Shown one piece after another: positions 21,567-33,459 of a DNA stretch of 64,000 bases; position 1 is the stretch's first letter; each line of letters begins with the position of its first letter. The position numbers were made by a program, and so were the translations under genes. This DNA is from Heterocephalus glaber (Eukaryota > Chordata > Mammalia > Rodentia > Bathyergidae): NCBI RefSeq assembly GCF_000247695.1, contig NW_004624865.1:3231497-3295496 (forward strand), given 5' to 3'. The notes beneath the pieces are model-generated. The model worked only from the letters and a program-made list of their open reading frames with translations. It was not told where the DNA came from and made no database searches.

Positions 21567-22733
21567 TAGCCACATTACAACGCAGGAATTAGAATGCAGG
21601 AAGAGGGTGTGTTTGCTGCCCCAGATGAGTTTTTGCTTCCTCCTTACATCTGCCACCCAGGCTCCTCCTGAAAACGATCTTGACTCCGTCTCGTCCTCAT
21701 TACACAGGACCTGGTCAATTTCAGCAGCCAGAGGGAAGATTGCCTTTCACCAGACAATCGTCTCACTAGCACGAGACAAGAATTTTGGTTTTTTTGAGCC
21801 AAGAAGCACTTACTGAAAGCCAGCTCTATGCTTGGCTCTGTTCACTCTTGATTTAAAATTTGACTTTGTGCTGCTGGAAAGAAAAGTAGACTTCTTCTAC
21901 CAATCCCCTGTTTCATAGAGGAGCTCCCGAACTCCCAGGGGTGACGTGAAGCCTGACTAATGGCTTTCAAGGAGGTGGAAGCAGGAACGGTGTTAAAGAC
22001 CAGACCTTCCAGCTTCCAGACCTTCCTTCTCAGTGTTGTTCCAAACCAGCTTGAACTCAAAGATCGGTGCTGTCCTACGGGGCCCAGCATAATAAGCAGC
22101 CTTTGTAGGTGACCAGAGAGGGGTACTGATAGATGAGCAAGTTAATTGGCTCTAGTTTTATTCTGGTATAAAAGGGTAATTATTTGATCCAGAAATATCA
22201 ATATTTTCTTTGCCTTGAGGCGGTCTGGATTCTAAATCCAAACCACAATTTCATATAAAATAAAAAGGAAACTTCCAAGAATGGAATAAATAACCTTGTG
22301 CAAAGTATGTTTTACCTGTTCACACATATCCTCAGTGACTTACGGGTTTGCTGCATATCAGAAGTGTGGTGAAGCCATTTACTTCCTACGGCACCGGGGT
22401 ATTTTCTGATGAGCTGCTGCAGCACGGATGCTGCTGAAGAGTTGGTTATTTGGGCACAAGCTCCGTGTGAGGTGGTTTCTATATGGACCTGGCCTGACTC
22501 AGGGGTTGCAACCAAGAACAGGAAAGACAGAACCTCCTCCTCACCCTTCTGCTATTTTCATAAATGCATGCACTGGTGGCAAGAAACAAATCAGCAAAAA
22601 GCCAACTAAAGTAGCACGATGTGGAGATGGTGACCAGGGCTGTTTAGATGGAACAAAGGAGGGAAGGAGCAGCATAAGCCCACTTGGATGGAAAGGGCGG
22701 CAGACATCAAAGATGTATGCAGACCCACAAGCA
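21567..22733. other. unique sequence
   Basis: It includes a 146-codon plus-strand frame (22428-22868) that runs into the downstream LTR. Overlapping antisense frames have similar length. I therefore treat it as chance. No repeat was recognised. Confidence 0.4.
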
Positions 22734-23147
22734 TGCTGTGGTTTGGGTGTGGCTTGCATAGGCCCCTCAAAGATCCATGTGGTGGAAGCTAGTCCTCTTT
22801 GTGAGGTATTAAGAAGGTGGAAACTTAATTTGACTGTCATGTTTAGAGGTTCATTGCCTGTGGGATGATTAGGGTTAGATTAAGTCATCAGGGGGGAGTT
22901 CCATATGAATGAATCCTGGTAGCTTGGTAAGAGGAGAGAGAAAGAACAGAGAAGACAGACATACACATGCATGCTCCCTTGTGTTTTGCCATGTGATGCT
23001 CTGTGTGGCCTGGGGACCTGCCTCAGGACCACATGTAGTCCCTGAACCTTGTATCTCAAGAATTGTGAGCCCAAATGAACCTTTTTGCTTTACAAGTTAC
23101 CCAGATTTCAGGTATTTAGTGATAGCCACAGAAGCCAGACTAATACA
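22734..23147 (+). mobile_element. solo MaLR-type LTR
   Basis: About 414 bp begins tgctgtggtttgggtgtg and ends ccagactaataca. Inside are ccatgtgatgctctgtg, gaattgtgagcccaaatgaacc and acaagttacccagatttcaggtat, the THE1/MST-like 3' half. Flanking 5-mers (aagca and aagtg) agree at only 3 of 5 positions. Confidence 0.75.
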
Positions 23148-24120
23148 AAGTGCAAACCACCTGAGAGAGAGATGTGACTGATATATGGAAAAATAGCAAG
23201 GAGGCAGTGTTTTTGGCCAGAAATAACCAAACAGCTCTTATTTTTGCAAAGGCAAGGAAGGGAGTCTTTGTCTTTTCTCTGCACCAGGTTAAACTCTTAT
23301 GAGACAACACATGGTTTTCCTTTTACTGCTGTGGAAAATGTGTTAAATGTCTAGGTTACTCATCAAGCTCCAGGACTTGGTGACTGGGAGAAACTGTCAT
23401 CTCAGAACCACTAAGGATTAATACTGAAATAATTTCCACCTCAGACTGGAAACCCCCCCTATCTACTGGAGCTGCCAGTCACGATCGATAGCCCAAGCCA
23501 AGTTAATCATAACAAATGAAAATGTTGAAGCACCTATAATTAATTTCTACCTAAATGAGATTCCTATCTTTGCTAAAAATAACCCCTGGATATATCAGGC
23601 CCATCCATCTTTCAGCTTCCTCCCCTAGGTTCATAATTTCATTTTCCTGCTGGCTCCTCTTAAAAACTTCCATGAGCCTCCCACAGGCAATGTTGTTTTC
23701 CAGTTGTTAAGATTATTATGCAAGGAATGTGTAAGAAATATGCAAAAAGAAAGTCAATCATGAGTTGTAGGGCAGCGAGAGTCATTCTCTACTGGATAAG
23801 AACTCATGTTTGTAAATGATTTTGAAGTTTATAATTTCTTCCCCACATTTATCTTCCTGACCTTCCCCCTGAACACCATGAACTGGGTGTTTTGTATTAT
23901 TCATCTTTATGTGTGAGAAACCACAGTGAAAGCGTTTTAAAAGTTTTTCAGTCCTCTTCACCCTCATCAAACTGCCTATTGTTGCAATCTGTTTGATACC
24001 TAAGTGTTCAGCTTCGTCTCATTAACTATTTTAAACCCAGCAATAAGTTTCACTGCAACCACATAATGGCAGAATAAATATTTGTGGGGTTGAACTGAAT
24101 TGCTCTTCATGGGAAATTTC
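23148..24120. other. unique sequence
   Basis: A C7 run lies at 23453-23459. The AT-balanced stretch 23460-23760 has no repeat hallmark. No gene was seen. Confidence 0.4.
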
Positions 24121-24250
24121 CTTCTTATTACTCATCCTTCTCTGCACTTTGAGTCTTCCCTCAGAACTCAGATGAGATCCCATTCATTCTGAGAAGACTG
24201 CCCTGGAATAGCTCTCTATCCCCTTGTTCCATCTACGCTATCAACTAGAA
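24121..24250 (+). repeat. L2 LINE 3' region
   Basis: The order tttgagtcttccctcagaactcagatgag, then gaagactgccctggaatagctctctatccc, is the L2 3' pattern (tctcagctcaaatgtc ... ccttccctgacc ... tctctatccc). Confidence 0.65.
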
Positions 24251-24399
24251 TTTCTAACTCAATTCACTTCAGTGCATACTGATTGAGCCAATGTCTTAGA
24301 GTCATCTATCACCACAGGAAGACTACTAGAAGGTACTAAAATCTGGAAAAATAAATAATAATAGTGTGTGATTGGCCACATAGGAGTTCCAAAAGTGGT

Positions 24400-24890
24400 A
24401 ATTCATTAGTTAAGATTCTCTGAGAAACAGAATCAATAGAAAATATATGTATAATTAGGCAAGGGGGCTTAGGAGGTAGCTTGAAGGCTTGGGGGCAGAA
24501 ATGTCCATAACAACTGTGAGCTCAGAGGCAGGAGAGCCCACAATGCCTGACTACATGCTGGAGAGCTGGTGGATCCTAGAGCTGCTCAGCCAAAGAAGAT
24601 GAAAGCTGCAGAACAAGAGGGATCAAAGAGGCAACACTAGTCCAAAATCTGGAAATCTGGAAGCTCCTTGGAGCATCACCAGCAAGAATCTGTACTGGGA
24701 AATCTGGAAACTGATGCCCAAAAGCAATGCCAGCAGAGGACACACCTGCTCCAAGAGTTGGGAGCTTTTCAGAATGGACCCGCTGCCTTGTTCTTCACTT
24801 TTCTTATTCTATTCAAGCTATGAGCCTACTGATTGGTGCTCTCCGTGGAGGAGGTCTTTCTGCTCTTCAATTTGCTGGCCTGTGTGTTAA
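24400..24890 (-). repeat. old LTR-type repeat
   Basis: The stretch starts aagattctctgagaaacagaatcaatag, follows with an AT-rich segment, and has internal gagctcagaggcaggagagcc and cttattctattcaagctatgagcc. This is the layout of a common old mammalian LTR repeat. Subfamily and strand are uncertain. Confidence 0.5.
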
Positions 24891-26124
24891 TCAAGACTAA
24901 CAGTCACAGGTGGTGAGCCAAAAACAGTGGAAAAGACAAAGAAGATCACAAAAATTACCTCTGTTTTCAGGGAATTTACAGTGTAACCCATGAGTAAGAT
25001 GGAAGCTAAAGGCGGATGGCACAGAGATGAGGTTGAGTTCATTCCTGGGGACACTTTGGGAATGGTGGGATTGGATTCTGGTTGATGAGCTCAAGAAGTC
25101 ACCGAGGAGGAAAGGACAATTTGGACACACTCTGAAGAAAGGGAAGGTCCCACAAATACAGAGGTGTCTCTGGAGCTCTGGGGCCTTGGACGTGGGTTTG
25201 AGAACTCAGGAGTGGGGAAAGACTATAGGTGTGGTGCTGACATGATTCACAGCAGCTCTGGAAGACACCAGTGTGTGACAGTCGCAGGAGTCAGACAGGA
25301 AATGCGGTGCTCAACATCCGGTGGCCATTTCCTCCTAACGTGGGGTCCATCTGTTTTAATATTAAGGAAGAGGATAACTGGAATCACCAATGGATGTTGT
25401 AGGAAGACAAAGAATATTCTTGGGGACCAATAGGATCAAACTCATGCAGGACTGGTGTGGAGAGCTTTGCAGTCATATCCCTGTTCCTTTCCCTGTCTCT
25501 CTGCAGGGTCTCCCAGTCTCTTTCCACATGTGTACGATGGGGATTTTACCTCTGTGGTGTGTAATTCCTCACTTGTGGATAAACTCATATAAACAGTAAC
25601 TAGAGGTTCCACAATTCAAACTTCTCCATATGCTCATGTGTATTTTTCACACAAATTGAATCACAGTGAAATTTCCAAAGTTTCTTGGACAAAGTGCTAT
25701 ATGTTGACTATAGAAAAATCCAACTATGAGTGCTTCACCCTAATGAGATATCTCTTTTAAGATACTTTCTTGAGTCTACCAAGGCTTTGGATTATATAAA
25801 CACACAACATTGAATTGATGTTTTACATTGACATGAAACAGATATCTAACAGAATATAAGTATAGGCATATTTATGTATATAAATGTGTAATTATTCTAT
25901 TCTTCTGAAGTTTATAAAAACATTCACACATTGCAGTAGTCGAATGTATTAATGCTCTGGAATTGGCGACTACTTTTCACATACTGACACGACCAAATTC
26001 TTTCTCTACCTCCCTCACAGATTTCTTCTGAGCTTTAAATGATCAATGATCAATTAGAGTTAATGTCATGGTAACTGTAACAGAACAAGTCCTCACCAAA
26101 TACTATTGCCATTATCATTATCAT
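24891..26124. other. mostly unique sequence, weak old-repeat traces
   Basis: At about 24930-25020 a phrase like cagggaatttacagtgtaacc recalls an old MIR/L2-type repeat. At 25030-25330 there may be an eroded LINE. No gene was identified. Confidence 0.3.
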
Positions 26125-26300
26125 TGTCATTACTTTCTCTTCCTAACAGCCTGATGGAGTCTTAGGGCAGACACACTACCCAGTTTAGTGCAGAGGACTC
26201 TAAGGCTAGGGAAACATAAATAGATAAATGGCTTGGTGTAGTACAACTGCAACTGGAAGTTAGCTCTTATACATCCTGGTACAGTGGTCTTTCTCTTGCT
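26125..26300 (+). repeat. MIR SINE fragment
   Basis: The stretch cctaacagcctgatggagtc ... gtgcagaggactctaaggctagggaaac ... tggcttggtgtagtac ... ctggaagttagctc follows the MIR core and 3' half in order. Confidence 0.5.
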
Positions 26301-27184
26301 ATCCTACCTCATGTCTCCATGTTAGTAAATTCCCCTACTTGGGGAAAAGGCTGCCAAAAAGGAAAGTTGATGAGATTAATCACTTTGATGAACAGATTAG
26401 AAAAAAGGTTGTTCTTTTGCACATATGTTCTTGACAGAAATCAAGTTGGTGGAGATTTTGAAGGGAAACCAGTTAGATAAATATGGTGGTTACAAGTAAT
26501 CAATTTACTTAAAGCCATACTGGTTATATTTAATTTTAAAAAATAAAATCAGAAAATCTATGCAATGTTGAAACTGTTGAGTTTGGATCACTACCAACTT
26601 TCTCTCAACAAAAATAATGATTCTAAAGAGATATAAATGCTATAACCCTATATCATGAAGTATACATTTTTTTCAAGAGAACTTCTCCAGTTAAATCATC
26701 ATTGTAAAATCTTAGGAGTTGACTAGGACTGCAAATATATAATTCAAACACCAGTAGCTTAAGGAAGAAATTTAAATAGCAGGAAAATCTCCTCAGCCTA
26801 GGTACAATCCCATCAGCTTTGAGATCAATATTTCTTTAGCTCTGTGTCTATAACTCATACCAGGCACCATAAAAGTAATGAGGTCCTACCAGCAATTATT
26901 TAGTGAATGAAATAAAAACACTGGTGCTCTGAACAAGAAAGTAAAACCAAGATAAACTAGTGTCCGCCACTGATAAATATTTAACAGATGTGGTCCAAAT
27001 CTCTCTGCCAGCTGGAGGAGGGAAAAAGTTCTATTTCTATTTCACAGCTCAGATATAATTATTGGCCACATTTCTCCAAGCAAAGACAGTGACATTGGCT
27101 CACTCCCCAGGAGAATTTTCTTGTGATTTTGGCTCTGGGACTTGCTTTTCTTTAACAGATTGCAGCAATATGCCCTTCACTTGA
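26301..27184. other. unique AT-rich sequence
   Basis: No repeat, exon or coding frame was recognised. Confidence 0.4.
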
Positions 27185-27295
27185 CCTAGTTTATTCATTC
27201 CAAAGATACCTGGAGCCAAAGCCATGTCAGAGAACTAGGAAAGGAAGACGAGACACAAGTGGTGTCCTTGCCCCCACCAAGGATTACAGTGAAAC
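27185..27295 (+). repeat. ancient SINE/LINE-type repeat fragment
   Basis: The order tttattcattccaaagatacctgg ... gtccttgcccccaccaaggattacagtg follows a widespread old mammalian repeat (cattcaacaaatattt ... ccctgccctcaaggagcttacag). The family (MIR- or L2-related) is not settled. Confidence 0.4.
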
Positions 27296-27759
27296 ACATC
27301 GACTCCAGACTCCACTGGTTACAGCTGTCTTTCTGTCAACTTAGACCAGATTGGTCTGATGAACGATCACTTGGTCCAACGGGTTCACTTGGCAATGAGA
27401 AGAACTTTTCCCTAGATCCTCCTAATCACCTTTCAGGACAACATTGCAGACAGGAGACATTGTTCCAAGCATTACACCCTTTTCACTCCTAAACAGAGCA
27501 CATGCACATTTCCTTCCACACCACCACTGAGACCCCTTCCAGGAATGACTCTGAGTCATCCTTTGGCTTACCAAGCAGCTGTTGTATAATGTGAGCAGGA
27601 TGTTTTGACCATAGTTCATGACCTGCCCATTTTGACCCTAGAGGTATTTTGGCCTGAGAATGAATTCCAGAGCTTAGGTAAGTGATCTACCATAAGTGTA
27701 TTCATTTCCTATTTCTACACTTTCCTCATTTAATCATTCCCCTAACATTGTTATTGAAA
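27296..27759. other. unique sequence
   Basis: Short frames at 27259-27492 (plus) and 27422-27619 (minus) show no domain. Nothing else was seen. Confidence 0.4.
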
Positions 27760-28160
27760 TATGTTTTCAAAAACACTCATTTCATCCTTCCACTTAAAAG
27801 CCATCAATCTCTAACTTCCTATCACAAACTAAAAGACAATCCTACATTCTGATTCCAACTGACTTGGCTTTTTCATCTCCCTGGTGACACAGCGGATCCT
27901 ACACCTGCCATACATTCCATTTAACTTTTTTACTTGCCCAAGGTCACTTCAGAATTGTCTCCATGTATAATTCTTACTCCATACAAAGCCTCTCTCGAGA
28001 CCCAGGTCAAGGCTGTCCATATCCAGGAAGCATTGCTCAATAACTCCTAATCCTCTCTGCCGCTCTTGTGCATGTGTTCTTCCTCACTCATTAGTGAGCC
28101 ATCACTGTCTTCTGCCTGACATTTCTTATTGGCCAATGTATGCCTGGTCTTCTTACTGGT
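27760..28160 (+). repeat. L2 LINE 3' part
   Basis: The L2 order is recognisable. It runs ccatcaatctctaacttcc, actgacttggctttttcatctcc, tacctgccatacattcc-like, gacccaggtcaaggctgtcc, then aggaagcattgctcaataac. It is truncated at its 3' end by the L1 that starts at 28172. Confidence 0.5.
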
Positions 28161-28171
28161 GGTACAGCAAA

Positions 28172-28905
28172 GCTTTTTTTTTATTCATTAATTTTATTGG
28201 TACATTTTAGGTGTAGAATATGCTGACATTCATTATTGGGGATTTGTACCTTTATATGATATATCTTGGTTCTTATTTTCCCCCCTTCCCCTGCCCTCCC
28301 TTCACCCCCTCCCCCCTCCCTATTTACAAAGACTTTGTTTCCATTTTTTCTTTTTCTCATATTTATCCTTTCCCTTCTTTCCTTTCCCCTACCCCTCTCA
28401 CTTCCCTTACCACTTTGGACCTTTTCTTCCTATTTCACATTATCTATTATACATTTTGATCCTTATTTACACTTTCAGTTGCTCACACCAGAGAAACTAT
28501 TCGGTATTTACACATGTGTGTCCTATTTATTTCACTTAAGAGTATCGCCTCAATGTGCATCCATTTAGCTATAAATGTCTCTAGTTTCTCATTCTTTATG
28601 GCTGAGTAGTACTCCATTTTATTTAAAAAAAAATACCACATCTTCTTTATCCAGTCTCCAGCTGATGGGCATTTGGGCTGTTTCCAAGTTTTAGCTCTTA
28701 TAAACTGTGCTGCTATGAACATAGGTGCACATATATCGCTATGGTATGATGCTTTTAATCCGTTTGAGGAGATCCCCAGCAGGGGAATAGCTGGGTCAAA
28801 TGGGACTTCCAGTCCTAGTTCTTTGAGGTATCTTCACACTGATTTCCACAGTGGTTGCACCAGTCTACACTCCACCAGCAGTGGAGCAGGATTCAGATCT
28901 TCCTG
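28172..28905 (-). mobile_element. LINE-1 3' end, uninterrupted
   Basis: On the minus strand this is a 730-bp 5'-truncated L1. On the plus strand it shows T9 (28173-28181) and the inverted gtaccaataaaa terminus (ttttattggtacatttta). The inverted polypurine tract (28280-28420) and inverted ORF2 end follow (ttatggctgagtagtactcc, tccagctgatgggcatttgg, ctgctatgaacataggtgc). It is the cleanest copy of the subfamily and a useful reference for the 33-kb and 47-kb copies. Frames inside the pyrimidine tract are not genes. No target duplication was found. Confidence 0.9.
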
Positions 28906-30015
28906 ACTTCTTTTAAATAATTCTATGGGAAGACAGAACCAAGATAGGAATCAACCACTAACTAAATAGATGTCCTGCCCCCATATCTCACTTTGTGAGG
29001 AACCAAGTCAGTTAAGCACCGATGTTTGATAACTTCATAAAAAGTATTGGTGAATATTTTATCATCATGTGAACATCAATGAATATGTGATATGGATGTC
29101 ATCATTCATTGTAACAACAGCCATTGGGCATGTATACTATGCCTAAAAGTATAGAGAGACCATGATTCTGTCCTTATCTTGAGGAATTCTCTGCACAAAA
29201 TTTTAGAGAAAGAAGATCTGAAGCTCAGTTCAGTCAAGCAACTGGGCCCTGACCAAAAGTTGGTTGGCATGGACTTCATATAAGGTACTTACTTAAGGTA
29301 CTTTTCTCACAGTCCTCTCTTCTCCTTGTGCTGCTTCTTGGTCCACATTCAAGGAGATTCTCCTCTGCCTGGGCTTTTGAAGTCTCATCTAAGTAACTGG
29401 TGAGCTCTGGATAAAAACAAAACATAAGGAAATATGACCCTATTCTGCTCATGTTTCAAAAGCAACTTCTCCAAGTAGGGTAGAGACACGAATGCCAAAG
29501 TAGCTTCCCAGTGCTGCTCCTGGTCTCAGAGAACATCTAGATCTCTCCTCAAGTTTACATTTCAAGTGTTGCATTCTGCCAGCCCCGGTACTTAGAAAGG
29601 TCTCACCACTTCCCAGGGATGTGGGCCAATTTGATTGCCTTCTTTTTCCATACTTGGAAGTTACTATGCATGCACTCTGTTAAGCTCTGCAAATCCAGGG
29701 GAAATGTGACTGCAAAGCCCACACTGGTCCTAGAAAATGACTTTCTTCTTAGATTTGAGAACCTATTACATACATACATGAAGAACGCAGAACTCCTATC
29801 ACTGCCAATAGGGATTCTCCTATTTAGAGCACAGCTCTTCACAATTCCTGTTCAACCCCACAATAGAAAGGAAGGATTCTTAGAAACGTGTCCTTTCAAT
29901 TTCCTGGCAACATTTAGGGTACTTTCCAGCTTTGCTTTCCCATCCACCCTTAATCTGCTTGTTTTATTCTTAAATATCATTAAGATTCTCTCTGGCTTTT
30001 AAAATTGGTTTTCCA
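28906..30015. other. unique sequence
   Basis: A possible 87-nt exon-like segment (29313-29399) lies between acttttctcacag and aactg|gtgagc. The 127-codon plus-strand frame (29619-30002) overlaps an antisense frame and has no recognisable domain. No repeat was seen. Confidence 0.3.
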
Positions 30016-30228
30016 TGGCAAGGTGTGGTGGTGCATACTTATATTTCCAGTTATGGAATTCCAAGGAAGCTGAGGTGGGAGGATTACAAGTTTAAGCCCA
30101 GCCTGGGCAAATTACTGAGACAGAGAGGTGCTGTCTCAAAATAGAAATTAAAAATTAAAAAGGGCTGGGGATGTAGCTTATAGCAAAACCTTTAGGTTCA
30201 ATCCTCATTACTGGAAAAAAAAAAATAA
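30016..30228 (+). mobile_element. B1-dID dimeric SINE
   Basis: The B1 half (aaggtgtggtggtgcatac ... aggaagctgaggtgggagg ... gcccagcctgggcaaatt ... gtctcaaaa) is followed by an A-rich linker. The ID half then follows (gggctggggatgtagc ... ggttcaatcctcattactgg) and ends in A11. The ID half has lost the central part of its tRNA-like body. Confidence 0.9.
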
Positions 30229-31083
30229 ATGCCCAGCCACTTTTCATTAGTACCTCGATAGGATGATCAACATTATTTCAATTTCCCTTTGGTCTCTGAA
30301 TCCAGACTCTGAGCATCCCTCAGCTTCCCTGTGAGTTTACTCACCCCTTGCCTAACACCAGATCCCAAAGCCTCTCAGGAAAATATGACCCCACGAGTTC
30401 CTTTCTAAGAGGGGCTTTGTGACGGGAACAGAGACTATCTAGCTGTGTAGGCCTCATGTATTTACTGGAAAGCTCAGCATTTTTTTTTTCTCTGACAGGC
30501 TAAGCTTTTAGTCCCTTGGTTTTTGGCAAATGCGGTAGAAGTCCAATCAGTATTCTACGAACACATCCCTCTTATTCCTGAAGTCACTGTTGAGAATATT
30601 TCCCAGTCTTCTTGAAGTTACATATGACCCACATGTGACTTACTGAGCCAAAGAAAATGTGAATGAATATAACTGAGAGGGATATTTAATGACTGAAACC
30701 AAAGGGTCTGAGTTAAAATAGCTCATTTAGAGGTAGCTCTGAGAAACAGTGTGGCCTTCCCAGGCCAGCATTTTAAGTAGCATGAAAGTGCCCTTATTAA
30801 ACTGAGAAGAATGGAAAAAGCTTGCAAAAACAAAAACGGGGGGATTACGTCTAAAAAAGGATTTTCCCTGTGATGATAGGGACAGAGCACGTCCTAGAAG
30901 AAAATCAAGCGGAAGTCTACAAAGCTTTTGAGAGAAATCATTTTCAAAGGATTTACAGTTGGAGACTAAAAATGTGTTTGGCTTCTCAAACTTTAGAGAA
31001 ACCCTAGGCTCCAATCTTACACAAGCAGGGAAGCGTCTGAAGGTCTGATCACTGTACAAAGAGAGCCTCTTCCTGGTCCTTAC
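30229..31083. other. unique sequence
   Basis: A minus-strand frame of 110 codons (30727-31059) lies next to the candidate exon at 31084-31174 but matches nothing I know. No repeat was recognised. Confidence 0.35.
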
Positions 31084-31174
31084 CTGGGCTGTGAGCAGGG
31101 ATTACAGAGGAGGCAGAGCCAGAAGAGCCCACAGCCATTCTGAAGTTTTGATTTTGTAAAAGGAGCTTCCTTTA
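31084..31174 (-). other. candidate 91-nt exon on the minus strand
   Basis: Read on the minus strand, a pyrimidine tract ending ctctcttggttctggtag is followed by 91 nt ending acagcccag|gtaaggacc. The donor is a full match to the mammalian consensus CAG|GTAAG. The first codon-sized word is TAA in one frame. One frame stays open and continues an upstream open frame starting at 31271. There is no protein similarity that I recognise, so a lncRNA or UTR exon is as likely as a coding one. Confidence 0.2.
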
Positions 31175-31504
31175 CTACCAGAACCAAGAGAGACAGATTT
31201 TGTTCAGCAAGACTCATGACTGCGGAGAGCCAAAGCCTCTTCCATTTTATCTTTCTAAATAAGGCTTCCATCCTGGCTCTTCTTCACCATTTATATTATG
31301 TGTACATATGGGCTGCTGGGCGTTGAAAGAATATCAGTTTGGTTTCTTTATATTCTAAGAAGTTACATTAGAAAACGTTGTATCTGGTTATAATAAGTAG
31401 ACTGGCAATCACCAGAAATCCTGGATTTTGAGATGGATAACATAGCTGGTTTTGGCTTTGAGTAGCAAATGAATTTTGTTTCCTATATGTGAAGATTAAA
31501 CTGA
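31175..31504. other. unique sequence
   Basis: This stretch lies upstream of the candidate minus-strand exon. No TATA or CpG-rich promoter and no repeat was recognised. Confidence 0.4.
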
Positions 31505-31810
31505 CATTGGTGTCTTAGTCCATTTGGGCTGCTGTACAGTAAACGAAGTGATCTAGAAATGATAGTAATCTGTTTGTAGCAGGTGTGGAGTCTGTAAAGC
31601 TGAAGGTGTTAGCAGATTCTGTGTCTCCTGAAGACCCATGTTCTCAGTAATGGCAAATTTTCAATGAGTTATATTGTGCTTGTAAGAACTCGCTTCTCCC
31701 AGCTCCTGGGTATGTTCTGAGACTTCTTGAGTACTACTAGGTAACCATGTTTCATGGCCAAGCATCAACATAATTCTTGTTTTTCTTCCTCTGTAAATTT
31801 TACAGCAACC
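31505..31810 (-). mobile_element. MLT1-type MaLR LTR, antisense
   Basis: The plus strand opens gtgtcttagtccatttgggctgctgt, the reverse complement of an MLT1 3' end. It continues with ggtgttagcagattctgtgtctcc and then decays. The 5' part of the LTR is not recognisable. Confidence 0.7.
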
Positions 31811-32574
31811 ACTCTTTCCAGCTGCTTCTCAGTTTACAAGGGAGTTATAACTAATCAAAACATCATCAGTGACAAATATTATTAATCAAAAATGCATCAT
31901 ACGTTGAACATCATAGCTTAGCTTAGCTTACTTGAAACAAATAAAATATCAAGTTGCACATTTTAAAAATAAACATTTTTAATTTGTCAGTTGTACCTAA
32001 ATAAAACTAAAACAAGAGAAAGAGTTAAATCAAAGAAAATTTACTCAGAAGCCAGCTGGAGAGAGTGGATGGAAGCTGACCATGTTTTTCAAAACAAGAA
32101 GTGAAAGAGGACATGCAGACTGCTGAAAGTTTCCACCAAGGTGGAACAAATGCTCTGATGAATCTGAGGCTCCAAGAGGGTCTACAGATGGATGAACCTA
32201 GTCATAAATGGGTACATCTGATATTTATAAGCCAGAAATTCAGGAGCCTGACCTCAGCTGGAGCAGTAGATTTCGGAATCCTTTAAGTGTGTGTTCCTAG
32301 AGACCTTGAGAAGGGTGCTGAGAGTCTGTGAGCCCTGGGGCTTGGTTCTCACCTTGGGGACCCACAGATGTCACACTGTGAAAAGCAGCCATAAAACAGC
32401 CGTTGCCACTCAAGACTGCTGCAGCGCGTTAGGAAGGATCAGCCCGAGAGATCAATTGCACAGCATGTGGACTACCAACAGAGTCTTGGGCACTCTAGAG
32501 CTACTGACAGCAGATTTTAAGTCATTTCACCACAAAAAGTGGAAAATCTGAGAGGTGATTGACGTTCATGAGTC
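31811..32574 (+). other. old L1 tail remnant and unique sequence
   Basis: At about 31940-32010, aaataaacatttttaatttgtcag ... acctaaataaaac looks like an old L1 3' terminus. A triple agctt tandem lies at 31918-31931. Two short frames (32101-32286 and 32291-32551) lack domains. Confidence 0.35.
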
Positions 32575-32690
32575 TGGCTTACCTGATCCACACTATGCAC
32601 GTATTTTGAAAAATCATGTTGTACACCATGAATATACACAATTTTCATTTGTCAATTAAGAATACATTTTTAGAAATAAATTTAAAATTA
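32575..32690 (+). mobile_element. old L1M 3' terminus
   Basis: The phrase aaatcatgttgtacaccatg followed by aatatacacaattttcatttgtcaattaag is the characteristic 3' end of L1M-type elements. An A-rich tail follows. Where it begins upstream is unclear. Confidence 0.65.
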
Positions 32691-33140
32691 TTGTAAAATA
32701 ATAAACATGTTAGCTCATAAATTATATCAACTTAGGCAGTGAATCGTCAGTGTGTTTATTAGCTACATTCCTAAATGTTGCTTCTAATGAAGAACTAACA
32801 ACATTTGATATCATTTATTGGGGTTATGAATAACAACTTTGTTTGTTTTTATTTGCACAATATTAAACACATAGAAAAGCTAATTATTAATTAACTAGTT
32901 CTGTTCATTTTACTGAAGCAATAAAATTTCCTCAAATAACCAAAACATATTTTTGAATTTTATTTAGTAGGCAGATACCAAATATAAACGATATCTTGCT
33001 AGACAGTAATGTACAGAAAATTTATAATTTTTTGAAATGAGCACCTAAAATTTTATAAAAAATGTATTTTGAAAAAAATACTATGCATTGTATTTTCCTG
33101 GAATCAATCTATGTGCATTCGGAAGTACATGCAGTTGTTG
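32691..33140. other. AT-rich unique sequence
   Basis: Very AT-rich with no recognised element. Confidence 0.4.
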
Positions 33141-33459
33141 AAAGTATACTAAGATTTCTTGATAGCAGCCATTCTTTCTGGGGTGAGGTGGAATTTTAGT
33201 GTTGTTTTCTACATCTCTTGAATGACCAGTGAATGGAGGGGAAAAAGAAAGGAAAGAAGGGAAAGGAAAAATTATGAGAAAAGAAAAACAAAATGGAAAT
33301 GATGTCTATGTAAATAGGGAAGGGCGCACAGGTAATGGGGAAAAAATAAGAACCAATATACATCATGTACAGGTACAAGCACCCAGTGATAAATGTAAAC
33401 ATATTGTATACCTAAAATGTACCAACGAAAGAACTTAAGAAAAAAAAAGTATACTAAGA
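33141..33459 (+). mobile_element. short twin-primed LINE-1 with exact 14-bp target duplication
   Basis: Exact copies of aaagtatactaaga flank the insertion (33141-33154 and 33446-33459). Inside, 33155-33228 is L1 ORF2 in the minus orientation (gcagccattctttctggggtg ... gaatgaccagtga). From about 33230 to 33440 the 3' UTR lies in the plus orientation with its polypurine tract, ending gtaccaacgaaagaacttaag plus poly(A). One target duplication around an inverted and a sense piece identifies a single twin-priming event. Confidence 0.9.

Noticed and set aside
22428..22868. 146-codon plus-strand frame
   Set aside because: It runs into a MaLR LTR at its 3' end and is mirrored by an antisense frame of 99 codons (22541-22840).
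28220..28568. Proline/serine/phenylalanine-rich frames resembling a small membrane protein
   Set aside because: They translate the inverted polypurine tract of an L1 3' UTR. Equivalent frames occur at 8269-8544, 16569-16892, 33196-33402 and 47256-47766.
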